Assembly (NCBI RefSeq): GCF_012927345.1 | Contig: NZ_JABBGJ010000006.1 | Location: forward strand, 1-64,000 | Reading direction: 5' to 3' | Length of the DNA stretch: 64,000 bases | DNA from: Paraburkholderia polaris | GTDB taxonomy: Bacteria; Pseudomonadota; Gammaproteobacteria; Burkholderiales; Burkholderiaceae | Part shown: one piece after another, positions 26,641 through 35,161 of the stretch | Numbering within the stretch: position 1 is the stretch's first letter | Layout of the letters: each line of letters opens with the position of its first letter | Made by a program: the position numbers and the translations under genes | The notes under the pieces: model-generated | What the model was told of the DNA's origin: nothing | Database searches by the model: none | The model's input: the letters and a program-made list of their open reading frames with translations, nothing else

Positions 26641-27723
26641 ATGTCGAAAACCTATCGGATTGCGGTCATACCCGGCGACGGCATCGGCGTCGAAGTCATG
26701 CCGGAAGCCATTCGCGTGCTGGACACAGTGAAAAAACGCTTCGGCATCGAACTGGAGTATCAGCACATCGAATGGGCGAGCTGCGATTACTACGCCAAGC
26801 ACGGCAAGATGATGCCGGACGACTGGAAAGCCCAACTGCAATCCGCCGACGCGATTCTGTTCGGCGCGGTCGGCTGGCCCGACACGGTGCCCGACCATAT
26901 CTCGCTGTGGGGGTCGCTCCTGAAGTTCCGGCGCGAATTCGACCAGTACATCAACCTGCGCCCTGCCCGGCTTTTCGCCGGCGTGCCGTCGCCGCTCGCG
27001 GGCCGCAAGGCGGGCGACATCGATTTCTGGATCGTGCGCGAGAACACCGAGGGCGAATATTCGTCGGTGGGTGGCGTGATGTTCGAAGGCACCGAGCGTG
27101 AGTTCGTGCTGCAGGAATCCGTGTTCACGCGGCACGGCAGCGAGCGCGTCCTGAAGTTCGCGTTCGATCTCGCGCAACGGCGCGAACGTAAGAAGATCAC
27201 AGTGGCGACCAAGAGCAACGGCATCGCGATCAGCATGCCGTGGTGGGACAAATGCGCGGCCGGCGTCGCGGCGCAGTACCCGGATGTGGCGTGGGATAAG
27301 CAGCACATCGACATTCTCTGCGCGCGCTTCGTGCTGAGCCCGGACCGCTTCGACGTGGTGGTCGCAACCAATCTGTTCGGCGACATCCTCTCCGATCTCG
27401 GTCCTGCCTGCACGGGCACGATCGGCCTCGCGCCGTCGGCCAATCTGAATCCGGACCGTAAGTTTCCGTCGTTGTTCGAACCGGTGCATGGTTCGGCGCC
27501 CGACATCGCCGGCAAGAACATCGCCAATCCGATTGCGATGATCTGGTCGGCCGCCATGATGCTCGACTTCCTCGGCAATCACGAGGGCACGGAACGCGAG
27601 GCGCATGACGCGATTCTCGCCGCGATCGAGGCGACGCTGATCGAGGGTCCGCATACCGGCGACCTCGGCGGCAAGGCCAACACCACAGAAGTCGGCCAGG
27701 CAATCGCGGCAAAACTCGCCTGA
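26641..27723 (+). CDS. Tartrate dehydrogenase / D-malate dehydrogenase-type beta-decarboxylating dehydrogenase
   Basis: 360 residues of the isopropylmalate dehydrogenase family: AVIPGDGIGVEVMPEA, FWIVRENTEGEYSSVGG, catalytic-lysine region KSNGIAISMPWW, metal site NLFGDILSDLGPA, and FEPVHGSAPDIAGKNIANP. These match TtuC/DmlA enzymes, which oxidise tartrate, D-malate or related 2-hydroxy diacids with NAD. GGAGGAG at 26627-26633 fits the ATG at 26641 better than the one at 26635. The genes downstream (deacylase, cupin) suggest a wider pathway than malate alone. Confidence 0.9.
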   Translation: MSKTYRIAVIPGDGIGVEVMPEAIRVLDTVKKRFGIELEYQHIEWASCDYYAKHGKMMPDDWKAQLQSADAILFGAVGWPDTVPDHISLWGSLLKFRREFDQYINLRPARLFAGVPSPLAGRKAGDIDFWIVRENTEGEYSSVGGVMFEGTEREFVLQESVFTRHGSERVLKFAFDLAQRRERKKITVATKSNGIAISMPWWDKCAAGVAAQYPDVAWDKQHIDILCARFVLSPDRFDVVVATNLFGDILSDLGPACTGTIGLAPSANLNPDRKFPSLFEPVHGSAPDIAGKNIANPIAMIWSAAMMLDFLGNHEGTEREAHDAILAAIEATLIEGPHTGDLGGKANTTEVGQAIAAKLA

Positions 27724-27760
27724 GCCAGGCGACCCCAACCCTCTGCGAGGACGCTTTCGA

Positions 27761-28762
27761 ATGAGCACGGAAACCTATCCCATCGAAGTCGAATTCCCCG
27801 ATATTTCGGTTCACGAACAATCGTCGTCCGGCATCGCCTACGTTCATACGTTCGACTCGGGTGTGCCGGGACCGCATGTGATGATCAACGCGCTCACGCA
27901 CGGCAACGAAGTGTGCGGGGCGATCGTCGTCGACGAACTGCTGCGCCGCGCGTTGAGGCCGCGCCGTGGACGCCTCACGCTCGCCTTCGCGAACGTCGCC
28001 GCCTATCAGTGCTTCGATCCTGCGAAGCCCGACGCGGCCCGCTTCGTCGATCAGGACTTCAATCGCGTGTGGACCGCCGCGGTACTCGACGATACGGCGC
28101 GCACGTCGAGCGAATTGGCCCGCGCACGCGAGATGCGCCCGGTGATCGACACGGTCGACGCGCTGCTCGATCTGCATTCAATGCATGAGAAGAGCAAGCC
28201 GCTGATCGTGGCGGGACCGCTGCAGAAAGGCATCGACCTTGCGGTGCGTCTCGGCACACCCGCCACGGTGATCTGCGACGAGGGCCACCCCGAAGGCCGC
28301 CGCATGCGCGATTACGAAGGCTTCGGCACGGCGGATAGCGCGAAAAACGCGTTGCTGATCGAATGCGGACAACACTGGGAACGAAGCGCGGTCGCCGTGG
28401 CGCGCGATACCACCGCACGCTTCCTGCTGCTGGCCGGCGTGATCGACGAAGCCGATCTGCCGGACGGCTGGCTGGCGCCGCTGCCGCCCACCCAGCACAT
28501 CGTCCGCGTGACGCAGCCGGTGGTCGCGACCAGCATGGATTTTCGCTTTGCGGCGCCCTACACCGGCCTGGAAATCTTTCCAGATGCCGGCGCGGTCATC
28601 GGCTGGTCGAACGGCGAAGCGGTGGTCACGCCTTACGACAACTGCATGCTGGTGATGCCGTCGCTGCGGCAGCTGCGACCCGGGGTCACCGTTGTGCGGT
28701 TGGGCAAGATCGAACGAACCGTGACGAACGCCAGCACAAACACGAACACGAGCGGCCGATGA
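27761..28762 (+). CDS. Succinylglutamate desuccinylase/aspartoacylase-family zinc hydrolase
   Basis: 333 residues with the M14-type metal site: NALTHGNEVCG (His and Glu) and DLHSM (second His), and a putative catalytic Glu in ALLIECGQHWE. Family members remove acyl groups from amino acids. It follows the dehydrogenase at 37 bp and precedes a cupin, so it belongs to the same operon. The actual acyl substrate is not evident. Confidence 0.85.
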   Translation: MSTETYPIEVEFPDISVHEQSSSGIAYVHTFDSGVPGPHVMINALTHGNEVCGAIVVDELLRRALRPRRGRLTLAFANVAAYQCFDPAKPDAARFVDQDFNRVWTAAVLDDTARTSSELARAREMRPVIDTVDALLDLHSMHEKSKPLIVAGPLQKGIDLAVRLGTPATVICDEGHPEGRRMRDYEGFGTADSAKNALLIECGQHWERSAVAVARDTTARFLLLAGVIDEADLPDGWLAPLPPTQHIVRVTQPVVATSMDFRFAAPYTGLEIFPDAGAVIGWSNGEAVVTPYDNCMLVMPSLRQLRPGVTVVRLGKIERTVTNASTNTNTSGR

Positions 28763-28796
28763 ATCGGCTCATGCACATTCAAAAGGTAACGTGAAG

Positions 28797-29141
28797 ATGA
28801 AGGTACAAAGCATCAAGCAAAGCGTGAGTCTGCAGAATCTGGAGGACTGGGGCACGGCAGGGCTGCCCGGCACCACGCCGCTTCGGGTATCAGGCGTGCA
28901 GCGCGTCATCAAGGGCAGCGAATCCATCGACACCGGTATTTTCGAGTGCACGGCGGGCACGTACCGCCGCTCGGTCAAGCAGGCCGAGGTGATGCACTTC
29001 CTCGCGGGGCGCGGCCGCTTCACGCCCGACAACGAAGAGACGGTCCATTTTGCAAGCGGCGACACGCTCTTTTTCGAAGCCAATACAGAAGGACTGTGGG
29101 AAGTCGAGGAAACAATGCGAAAGGTTTACGTGATCTTCTGA
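28797..29141 (+). CDS. Small cupin-domain protein
   Basis: About 114 residues: a single cupin barrel with VMHFLAGRGRFTPDNEETVHFASGDTLFF-like motifs. ATG at 28797 (AAGG upstream); a GTG 6 bp earlier is also possible. It may be an isomerase/dioxygenase-like catalytic cupin or a ligand-binding accessory protein in the DmlA-type operon. Metal ligands are only partly recognisable. Confidence 0.8.
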   Translation: MKVQSIKQSVSLQNLEDWGTAGLPGTTPLRVSGVQRVIKGSESIDTGIFECTAGTYRRSVKQAEVMHFLAGRGRFTPDNEETVHFASGDTLFFEANTEGLWEVEETMRKVYVIF

Positions 29142-29162
29142 GCACGGCCTGAAAGACTAACC

Positions 29163-29185
29163 CGAGCGCCGCCTCCCGGCGCTCG
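29163..29185 (+). terminator. Stem-loop after the cupin gene
   Basis: A perfect 9+9 bp stem (CGAGCGCCG / CGGCGCTCG) with a CCTCC loop, 21 bp past the cupin stop. It is followed by a C-rich run rather than Ts, so termination strength is uncertain. Confidence 0.5.
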
Positions 29186-29202
29186 CCCCCTCCCCCCTCC
29201 CC

Positions 29203-29278
29203 ACTCCCGACTCCCGTCACGCCTCACTCCCGACTCCCGTCACGCCTCACTCCCGACTCCCGTCACGCCTCACTCCCG
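29203..29278. repeat. 23-bp tandem repeat, three perfect copies plus partial fourth
   Basis: Unit ACTCCCGACTCCCGTCACG followed by CCTC, repeated at 29203-29225, 29226-29248 and 29249-29271, then ACTCCCG. It lies in the 383-bp gap between cupin and porin. A minisatellite of this kind may vary in copy number between strains. The rest of the gap holds only the porin promoter region; no gene is seen. Confidence 0.9.
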
Positions 29279-29524
29279 GCGCACCCTGCGTCGCGGCATC
29301 CGTAGCCATTCCCGCTGTCCATTCGCTCTGCCCGGTTCGATGTGCATCTGCAACATAGTCGGGTAATCCCGCGTTGCCCCTTGTTGTCAAACTACTTACA
29401 GTTCGGCCTGTTCGCATAAAGAATGGTAGTTCTATATACGAACATAACTCACAAAAAATCATCGACGACCGGGTCGCCTGGATCTTCTCGCAGGTCAGGC
29501 AGGTCGAATTGGAGAGAACGCCTC

Positions 29525-30742
29525 ATGAATCGCAACATCACTATGACCCGGATCGCCTGCGCGATCGCAGCCTTGGCCAGCGCGCCTGCATTCGCGCAAA
29601 GCAGCGTCACGCTGTACGGTATCGTGGATACGGGTATCGGCTATCAAAGCAGCCAGACATCCCTCGGCTCGACTTCCGGCGGCAAATCCGCCGTCAAGAT
29701 GATCAACGGCGTATGGGCCGGTAGCCGCTTCGGCCTGAAGGGTGCGGAAGATCTCGGCGGCGGCACCAAGGCCATCTTCCAGCTGGAGTCGGGTTTCAAT
29801 TCCGCCACCGGCGCGCAGCAATACACGAATGCGCTGTTCGGCCGCCAGGCATGGGTTGGCGTGACGAACAACACCTACGGAACGTTTACCGCCGGCCGTC
29901 AATACACGGCCTATTACACGCTGCTGTCGCCGTATAGCCCGACCACGTGGCTCACTGGCTACTACGGCGCGCACCCGGGCGACGTCGACGCACTCGACAC
30001 GATCTACCGCGCCAACAATTCGCTGGTCTATACCTCGCCGAAACTGTACGGCTTCACGTTCAGCGGCTCGTATGCGGTCGGCGGCGTGCCGGGCAGCCTG
30101 AATCGCGGCTCGACGTGGAGCGGCGCGCTCCAGTACCTCAACGGTCCGGTCGGCCTCGCGGTGGGCTTCATGCGGATCAACAATTCGACGCTGGGCGGCG
30201 GCGCGTACGGCGCGGATTCGACCGTGTCGAACAACGGCGCGCAACCGGGCGTGTCGGCCGTGACCAACGGCTATCAGACGGCGCAGGCGCAGCAGCGCTT
30301 CGCGGTCACCGGCGGCTACAACTTCGGTAACGGCTGGGACGTGTCCGCAGCCTACTCGAACGTGCAGTACATTCCGGGTGTAGGCTCGAGCTTCCGCGAT
30401 ACGGCGATCTTCAACACGGCCGGCGTCGTGCTGCACTGGAAGCCGACGGTTGCATGGGACTTCGCGACGGGCTATGCCTACACGCGCGCAACCAAGGCAA
30501 ACGGCATCACGAGTTCGGCGCAGTACCAGCAGGTCAACCTGTCCGAGTACTATTCACTGTCGAAGCGCACCGGCCTCTATGCGTTGCAGGCGTTCCAGCG
30601 CACCAACGGCAACACGCTCGGCACGGCGGGTTCGGGCCACATCATCACGGCCACCGCAACCCTCGGCGACGGCTTCCAGAGCGCGCCGTCGTCGTCGCGC
30701 AGCCAGTTCGCCGCCGGCGTAGGCATCGTGCACCGCTTCTAA
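29525..30742 (+). CDS. Gram-negative porin (Burkholderia OmpC/Omp32 type)
   Basis: 405 residues. A signal peptide (MNRNITMTRIACAIAALASA, then PAFAQ) leads into SSVTLYGIVDTGIGYQ, the typical first strand of burkholderial porins. RFGLKGAEDLGGGTKAIFQLESGFN follows in the classical position, and the C terminus ends GVGIVHRF with terminal Phe. GGAGAG precedes the ATG. It is a general or substrate-induced outer-membrane channel, probably feeding the adjacent carrier. Confidence 0.94.
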   Translation: MNRNITMTRIACAIAALASAPAFAQSSVTLYGIVDTGIGYQSSQTSLGSTSGGKSAVKMINGVWAGSRFGLKGAEDLGGGTKAIFQLESGFNSATGAQQYTNALFGRQAWVGVTNNTYGTFTAGRQYTAYYTLLSPYSPTTWLTGYYGAHPGDVDALDTIYRANNSLVYTSPKLYGFTFSGSYAVGGVPGSLNRGSTWSGALQYLNGPVGLAVGFMRINNSTLGGGAYGADSTVSNNGAQPGVSAVTNGYQTAQAQQRFAVTGGYNFGNGWDVSAAYSNVQYIPGVGSSFRDTAIFNTAGVVLHWKPTVAWDFATGYAYTRATKANGITSSAQYQQVNLSEYYSLSKRTGLYALQAFQRTNGNTLGTAGSGHIITATATLGDGFQSAPSSSRSQFAAGVGIVHRF

Positions 30743-30768
30743 GCGACGCGCGATCGTAAAAGAAAGGA

Positions 30769-30790
30769 AGGCTCGTTACGACGAGCCTTT
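30769..30790 (+). terminator. Intrinsic terminator-like hairpin after porin
   Basis: AGGCTCGT-TACG-ACGAGCCT followed by TTCC, 26 bp past the porin stop; a UUCG/TACG-type tetraloop stabilises it. Confidence 0.65.
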
Positions 30791-30816
30791 CCATATTCTG
30801 CAGTCAGGAGACCATC

Positions 30817-32175
30817 ATGAGCCGCAGCACCGCCGTGAACGTTCAAACGTTTATCAACGAACATCCCTTCTCGCCGTTCCAGTGGCTCATCTTTTTCATG
30901 TGTTTCATCATCGTCCTGCTGGACGGATTTGACACAGCCGCGATCGGCTTCATTGCGCCGTCGCTGATCGCCGAATGGGGTATCACCCGACCCGCACTCG
31001 CGCCGGTGCTCAGCGCGGCGCTGTTCGGCCTCGCTTGCGGCGCGCTCGGCTCAGGGCCGCTGTCCGACCGGCTCGGGCGGCGCTCGATGCTGCTCGGCTC
31101 GGTGCTGCTGTTCGGTGTTGCCTGCTTCGCTTCGGCGTTCTCGAACAGCATCGAACACCTGACGATATTGCGCTTCATCACCGGCGTCGGCCTCGGCGCG
31201 GCCATGCCGAACGCCGTGACGATGATGGGCGAGTACTGCCCGGATCGCCGCCGCGCGACCGTGATCAATCTGATGTTCTGCGGCTTTCCGCTGGGCGCGG
31301 CCTTCGGCGGCTTTCTCGCTGCGTGGATGATTCCGCACTTCGGCTGGCGCAGCGTGCTGCTGCTCGGCGGTATCACGCCGCTGTTGCTGCTGGTCGTGCT
31401 GGTGCTGAAGATGCCGGAATCGGTCCGCTACATGGTGGCCAACAGCAAGCCGGTCGAACGGATTCGCGCAGCGCTGGCACGCATTTCGAGCGACGCCGCG
31501 CAGGCCGGCAGTTTCGTCATGACCGAAACCGCGCCTCAAACCGGCGGCAAGGGCATCGGCGTGGTGCTGTCGCGTTCGTACATCATCGGCTCGGTGATGC
31601 TGTGGATTGCCTATTTCATGGGTCTCGTGATCTTCTACGCCTCGATCAACTGGATGCCGATTCTGCTGAAGGACGCCGGACTCACGCCGCAACGCGCGAC
31701 GCTGATTTCCGCGCTGTTCCCGCTCGGCGGCGTAGGCGCCGTGCTGTGTGGCGTGCTGATGGACCGCTTCAACGCGAACCGCATCATTGCGGCCTGCTAC
31801 GCGCTGACCGCGGTGAGCGTGTACTTCATCGGCCAGGCGGTCGGCAATGTCGGCGCGCTGATCTTCATCGTGTTCGTCGCGGGTGTGCTGATGAATACCG
31901 CACAGTCGTCGATGCCGGCCCTTGCCGCGGCGTTTTATCCGACTCAAGGTCGCGGCACGGGCGTGGCGTGGATGCTGGGGATCGGCCGCTTCGGCGGGAT
32001 TGCGGGCTCGTTCCTCGTGGCCGAACTGACGCGCCGTCACTTCACGTTCGCGGGCATCTTCGCGATGGTCGCGGTGGCGGGTCTGATTTCGTGCGTGGCC
32101 TTGCTGATCAAGCAGGCGGCACGGCCGCATGTGGCGGCAGAGGCTGGCGCGAAAGCGGAGTCGTTTGGGCATTGA
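30817..32175 (+). CDS. MFS transporter, aromatic acid:H+ symporter (AAHS) family
   Basis: 452 residues with about 12 hydrophobic segments. The signature LLDGFDTAAIGFIAPSL lies in helix 1 and SDRLGRRSMLLGSVL in the 2-3 loop, both diagnostic for PcaK/BenK-like carriers. It lies 74 bp after the porin and co-directional with the DmlA-type operon. It may import an aromatic or related acid for that pathway; the substrate is inferred only from family. Confidence 0.9.
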   Translation: MSRSTAVNVQTFINEHPFSPFQWLIFFMCFIIVLLDGFDTAAIGFIAPSLIAEWGITRPALAPVLSAALFGLACGALGSGPLSDRLGRRSMLLGSVLLFGVACFASAFSNSIEHLTILRFITGVGLGAAMPNAVTMMGEYCPDRRRATVINLMFCGFPLGAAFGGFLAAWMIPHFGWRSVLLLGGITPLLLLVVLVLKMPESVRYMVANSKPVERIRAALARISSDAAQAGSFVMTETAPQTGGKGIGVVLSRSYIIGSVMLWIAYFMGLVIFYASINWMPILLKDAGLTPQRATLISALFPLGGVGAVLCGVLMDRFNANRIIAACYALTAVSVYFIGQAVGNVGALIFIVFVAGVLMNTAQSSMPALAAAFYPTQGRGTGVAWMLGIGRFGGIAGSFLVAELTRRHFTFAGIFAMVAVAGLISCVALLIKQAARPHVAAEAGAKAESFGH

Positions 32176-32326
32176 GTTGGGCGTTGAGTTGGGCTTTACG
32201 CTCGGCTCGCGGATTCAGCCTGCCCGGTCCGACGAGTTGACGACTAATATGAAGGGTGGGCGCGCGAGCCTTTCGACGCGCCCTTGCATAACGTCGCTCT
32301 CGTACGCCAGGCAAAGGCAACCCAGG

Positions 32327-33184
32327 ATGACCGAGCTTTCAATAGTGAAACGCCATCGCGGTGTGTTCAGGACATTGGCAGCCTTACTGGCATCGGGTGC
32401 CATCCTGGGTATGTCCGCTTCGACGTCCGTGTTCGCGCAAACCCCAGGCGCGCGTGGATCGATGGCGCAAGTGTTCGCGCCGGGCGGCACGCTGCGCGCG
32501 TCGATCAATCTCGGCAATCCCGTCCTGGCAAGTCTCGATCCGGCGACGGGCAAACCGGTCGGCGTATCCGTCGATCTCGCCACCGAATTCGCCAGACGAC
32601 TCGGCGTGCCACTGCAACTGGTCGCGGTCGAGTCGGCGGGCGCCTCTGTTGAAAACGTAAGTCAGGGCAATGCGGACATCGGTTTCTTCGCCGTCGATCC
32701 GAAGCGCGGACAGGAAATCGCTTTCACCAGGCCGTATGTGCTGATAGAAGGTTTTTATCTTGTGCGCAATACCTCGCCGATCATCACCAACGAGGATGTC
32801 GATCAACCCGGTGTGACGGTCGCGGTCGGCAAGGGTAGCGCCTACGATCTGTTTCTGACGCGCGAACTGCATCGCGCGACGCTCGTCCGGATTCCAACTT
32901 CGCCAGCGGTTGTGCAGAGCTTTCTGGATCAACATCTGGACGTGGCCGCAGGCGTCAAGCAACAGCTCGAAAAGGACGCCGCTCAAGCGGGCGGAATGCG
33001 GATACTGGATCAGCGCTTCATGGTGATCCGTCAGGCGATGGGCGTGCCCAAAGCAAGAGGCGATGAAGCGGCCGCGTATCTGTCGAAGTTCGTTGAGGAC
33101 ATGAAGGTATCGGGCTTCGTCTCGGCGTCGCTGGCGCGGCATCACATCGCAGGCGCAGCAGTTCCAAACGACGATGAGCAATAA
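32327..33184 (+). CDS. Periplasmic amino acid-type substrate-binding protein (SBP_bac_3), orphan
   Basis: 285 residues with a hydrophobic export signal ending VFAQT. SBP_bac_3 features are GGTLRASINLGNPVLAS, PVGVSVDLATEFARRLGVPL and NADIGFFAVDPKRGQEIAFT. No permease or ATPase is adjacent, so it may serve a distant ABC importer or act as a sensor. The ATG at 32327 is chosen because the signal peptide starts just after it; the Shine-Dalgarno site is weak. Confidence 0.85.
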   Translation: MTELSIVKRHRGVFRTLAALLASGAILGMSASTSVFAQTPGARGSMAQVFAPGGTLRASINLGNPVLASLDPATGKPVGVSVDLATEFARRLGVPLQLVAVESAGASVENVSQGNADIGFFAVDPKRGQEIAFTRPYVLIEGFYLVRNTSPIITNEDVDQPGVTVAVGKGSAYDLFLTRELHRATLVRIPTSPAVVQSFLDQHLDVAAGVKQQLEKDAAQAGGMRILDQRFMVIRQAMGVPKARGDEAAAYLSKFVEDMKVSGFVSASLARHHIAGAAVPNDDEQ

Positions 33185-33283
33185 GTAGTGTGCGCCACGC
33201 GCATGCGCAACGTATGTGCCCATGAAGCGCACCGCCTTAAGCACGCCACGGGCTGCGCAAATGCGACCAGAGGACTAGAAACC

Positions 33284-34678
33284 ATGAACAAGAGAGACAT
33301 CAACTCAGCTGACACAGGTCACAGTGCGCGCCGTGGAAACGTCGTCGCGGGTCTAGTCTATGTGTTTGAGCAGGTCATGCCGGACCCGTTCGTCCTTGCA
33401 ATTGGCTTGACCCTGGTGGTGGCCCTGCTGGCGGCGGCCTTCGCGCCACATGCTTCGCTGCCGGTCATCCTGACCTCCTGGTACGGTGGCACGTTCAACA
33501 TTCTCGGCTTCGCGCTGCAGATGATCCTGATTCTCGCGACTGGCTATGCAATCGCTGACGCCCCTCTCGTCCAGCGCGGCTTGCGAGCGATGGCTGCCGG
33601 CGTGCGCACACCGACCCGCGCCGCGCTGCTGGTCTTCCCGATCGTCGCGGTGGCCGCGTGGCTTAACTGGGGACTTGGCCTCGTTGTCGGCGCACTCCTG
33701 TCGCGCGAAATCGCCAAGCGTGTGAAGGTGGATTTCGCATGGCTGGTCGCAGGCAGCTACTCGGCGTGGTCGGTCTGCAATAGCGGTTTGTCCAGCTCGA
33801 TCGCGTTGTCACAGGCGTCGCATGGCAACGCATTAAATCTTGTTGAGAAAGCCACCGGGCAGGTGATTCCGTTGAGTCAGACCGTGTTCGCCCCGTTCGT
33901 CTTCATCCCGACCGTACTGGTGGTTATCGTCATGACGGCGATCTTCATCTGGATGCACCCGAGGCAGGAAGATGTTGTCGCTTTCAATGAAACGCAGTCC
34001 GAGCCTGCGACAGTTGCAGAGGCCGATCCCCATGCCCGGGACTCGACGACATCGTCATTCGCTGCCCGTGTCGAACGCTCAATGCTCGGCACGCTGTTCG
34101 TGCTGGCGCTGGGCGTCGGCTATCTCGCGATGACGTGGACCAGCAAGGGCTTCGAGTTGGACATCAACACCACGATCCTGATCTTCCTGCTGGTTGGGCT
34201 CGCGCTGCAGCGCACACCGATCGCCTATGCCGATGCGATTCGCCGCGCCGCGCGGCAGACCGGATCGATGCTGCTTCAATATCCGATGTACGGCGGCATC
34301 ATGGGCATCATGACCGGGACCGGGTTGGCGTCGACAATCGCCAAGACGTTCGTGGCCATCGCGACGCCAGTCACGCTTCCGGTCCTGAGTTACTTTAGCT
34401 CGCTGATCATCACGCTGCTGATTCCTAGCGCAGGTGGACACTGGGCTGTGCAGGGACCTTTCGTTCTGCCCGCCGCGCTCAGCCTGCATGCTTCGGTTCC
34501 GCGCACCGCCATGGGTGTCGCCATGGCCGAAAACGTCTCGAACATGCTGCAACCTTTCTGGGCCGTACCCGTGGTTGCGATCGCTGGCATTCGCATCCAG
34601 CGTGTCATGGGCTATACGGCGATCACGTTTGTCGTTTCCCTCGTCATCTATGCGGCGGCGCTTTGGCTGATTCCGTGA
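33284..34678 (+). CDS. atoE: Short-chain fatty acid transporter, AtoE family
   Basis: 464 residues and many membrane segments. AtoE-type motifs include ILTSWYGGTFNILGFALQM, ADAPLVQRGLRAMA and LLIPSAGGHWAVQGPFVLPA. The family imports short-chain fatty acids such as butyrate/acetoacetate. GAGG precedes the ATG at 33284; the longer ORF is not used because its extension is not membrane-protein-like. No ato CoA-transferase genes are next to it. Confidence 0.88.
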   Translation: MNKRDINSADTGHSARRGNVVAGLVYVFEQVMPDPFVLAIGLTLVVALLAAAFAPHASLPVILTSWYGGTFNILGFALQMILILATGYAIADAPLVQRGLRAMAAGVRTPTRAALLVFPIVAVAAWLNWGLGLVVGALLSREIAKRVKVDFAWLVAGSYSAWSVCNSGLSSSIALSQASHGNALNLVEKATGQVIPLSQTVFAPFVFIPTVLVVIVMTAIFIWMHPRQEDVVAFNETQSEPATVAEADPHARDSTTSSFAARVERSMLGTLFVLALGVGYLAMTWTSKGFELDINTTILIFLLVGLALQRTPIAYADAIRRAARQTGSMLLQYPMYGGIMGIMTGTGLASTIAKTFVAIATPVTLPVLSYFSSLIITLLIPSAGGHWAVQGPFVLPAALSLHASVPRTAMGVAMAENVSNMLQPFWAVPVVAIAGIRIQRVMGYTAITFVVSLVIYAAALWLIP

Positions 34679-34752
34679 CCCGGGGTGGCGACGAAGTTGT
34701 GGGAGAATCCGGTGCGCCCTATTGACGGCGCGCATAACGACAGGATTTGGTA

Positions 34753-35082
34753 ATGAAACGTGTAGTCGTATCGGCAGTGCTCGCGGTGTGCCTCGCGCAG
34801 CCGGCCGTTGAAGCCGTTGCACAAACAGTCAGCGATCAATGTTTTGCAATCGGCGATATTGCCGGCCAGGTGGCGTCCTGGCGTGCTCACAAAAAGACGA
34901 AAGCGCAAGCGCTCGATCAAGCGGCAAAGTACTACAAGAATGAGTCCGACCGGCAAGCAGTGTTCGGCATCATCGATAAAATCTACAGTCCTGGCGCGCC
35001 GCACATGACACCCGATCAGGCTAGCATGGCCTTCACATCGGACTGTGCAAACCAGCACAAACCGCAGGCACCCTCGCAGTAG
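34753..35082 (+). CDS. Small exported hypothetical protein
   Basis: 109 residues with a clear Sec signal (MKRVVVSAVLAVCLAQPAVE, AVAQ), then a mature Lys/Gln-rich helical domain with two Cys (SDQCFAIGD and TSDCANQH) that could form a disulphide. AGGA is 7 bp before the ATG. The function is not recognised. A periplasmic location is inferred. Confidence 0.75.
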   Translation: MKRVVVSAVLAVCLAQPAVEAVAQTVSDQCFAIGDIAGQVASWRAHKKTKAQALDQAAKYYKNESDRQAVFGIIDKIYSPGAPHMTPDQASMAFTSDCANQHKPQAPSQ

Positions 35083-35161
35083 AGCCTGCAGTCTGCACGG
35101 ATATTTCACTGCGCTAGCGCCAGGCCCTGGCTAGCGCTGTCGAGGTGCAGCATGAGTGGGC

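Noticed and set aside
26566..27768. 400-aa minus-strand ORF opposite the tartrate dehydrogenase-type gene
   Set aside because: Antisense shadow; the plus strand has clear family motifs throughout.
29203..29278. CRISPR array
   Set aside because: Units are contiguous with no unique spacers, so this is a simple tandem repeat.
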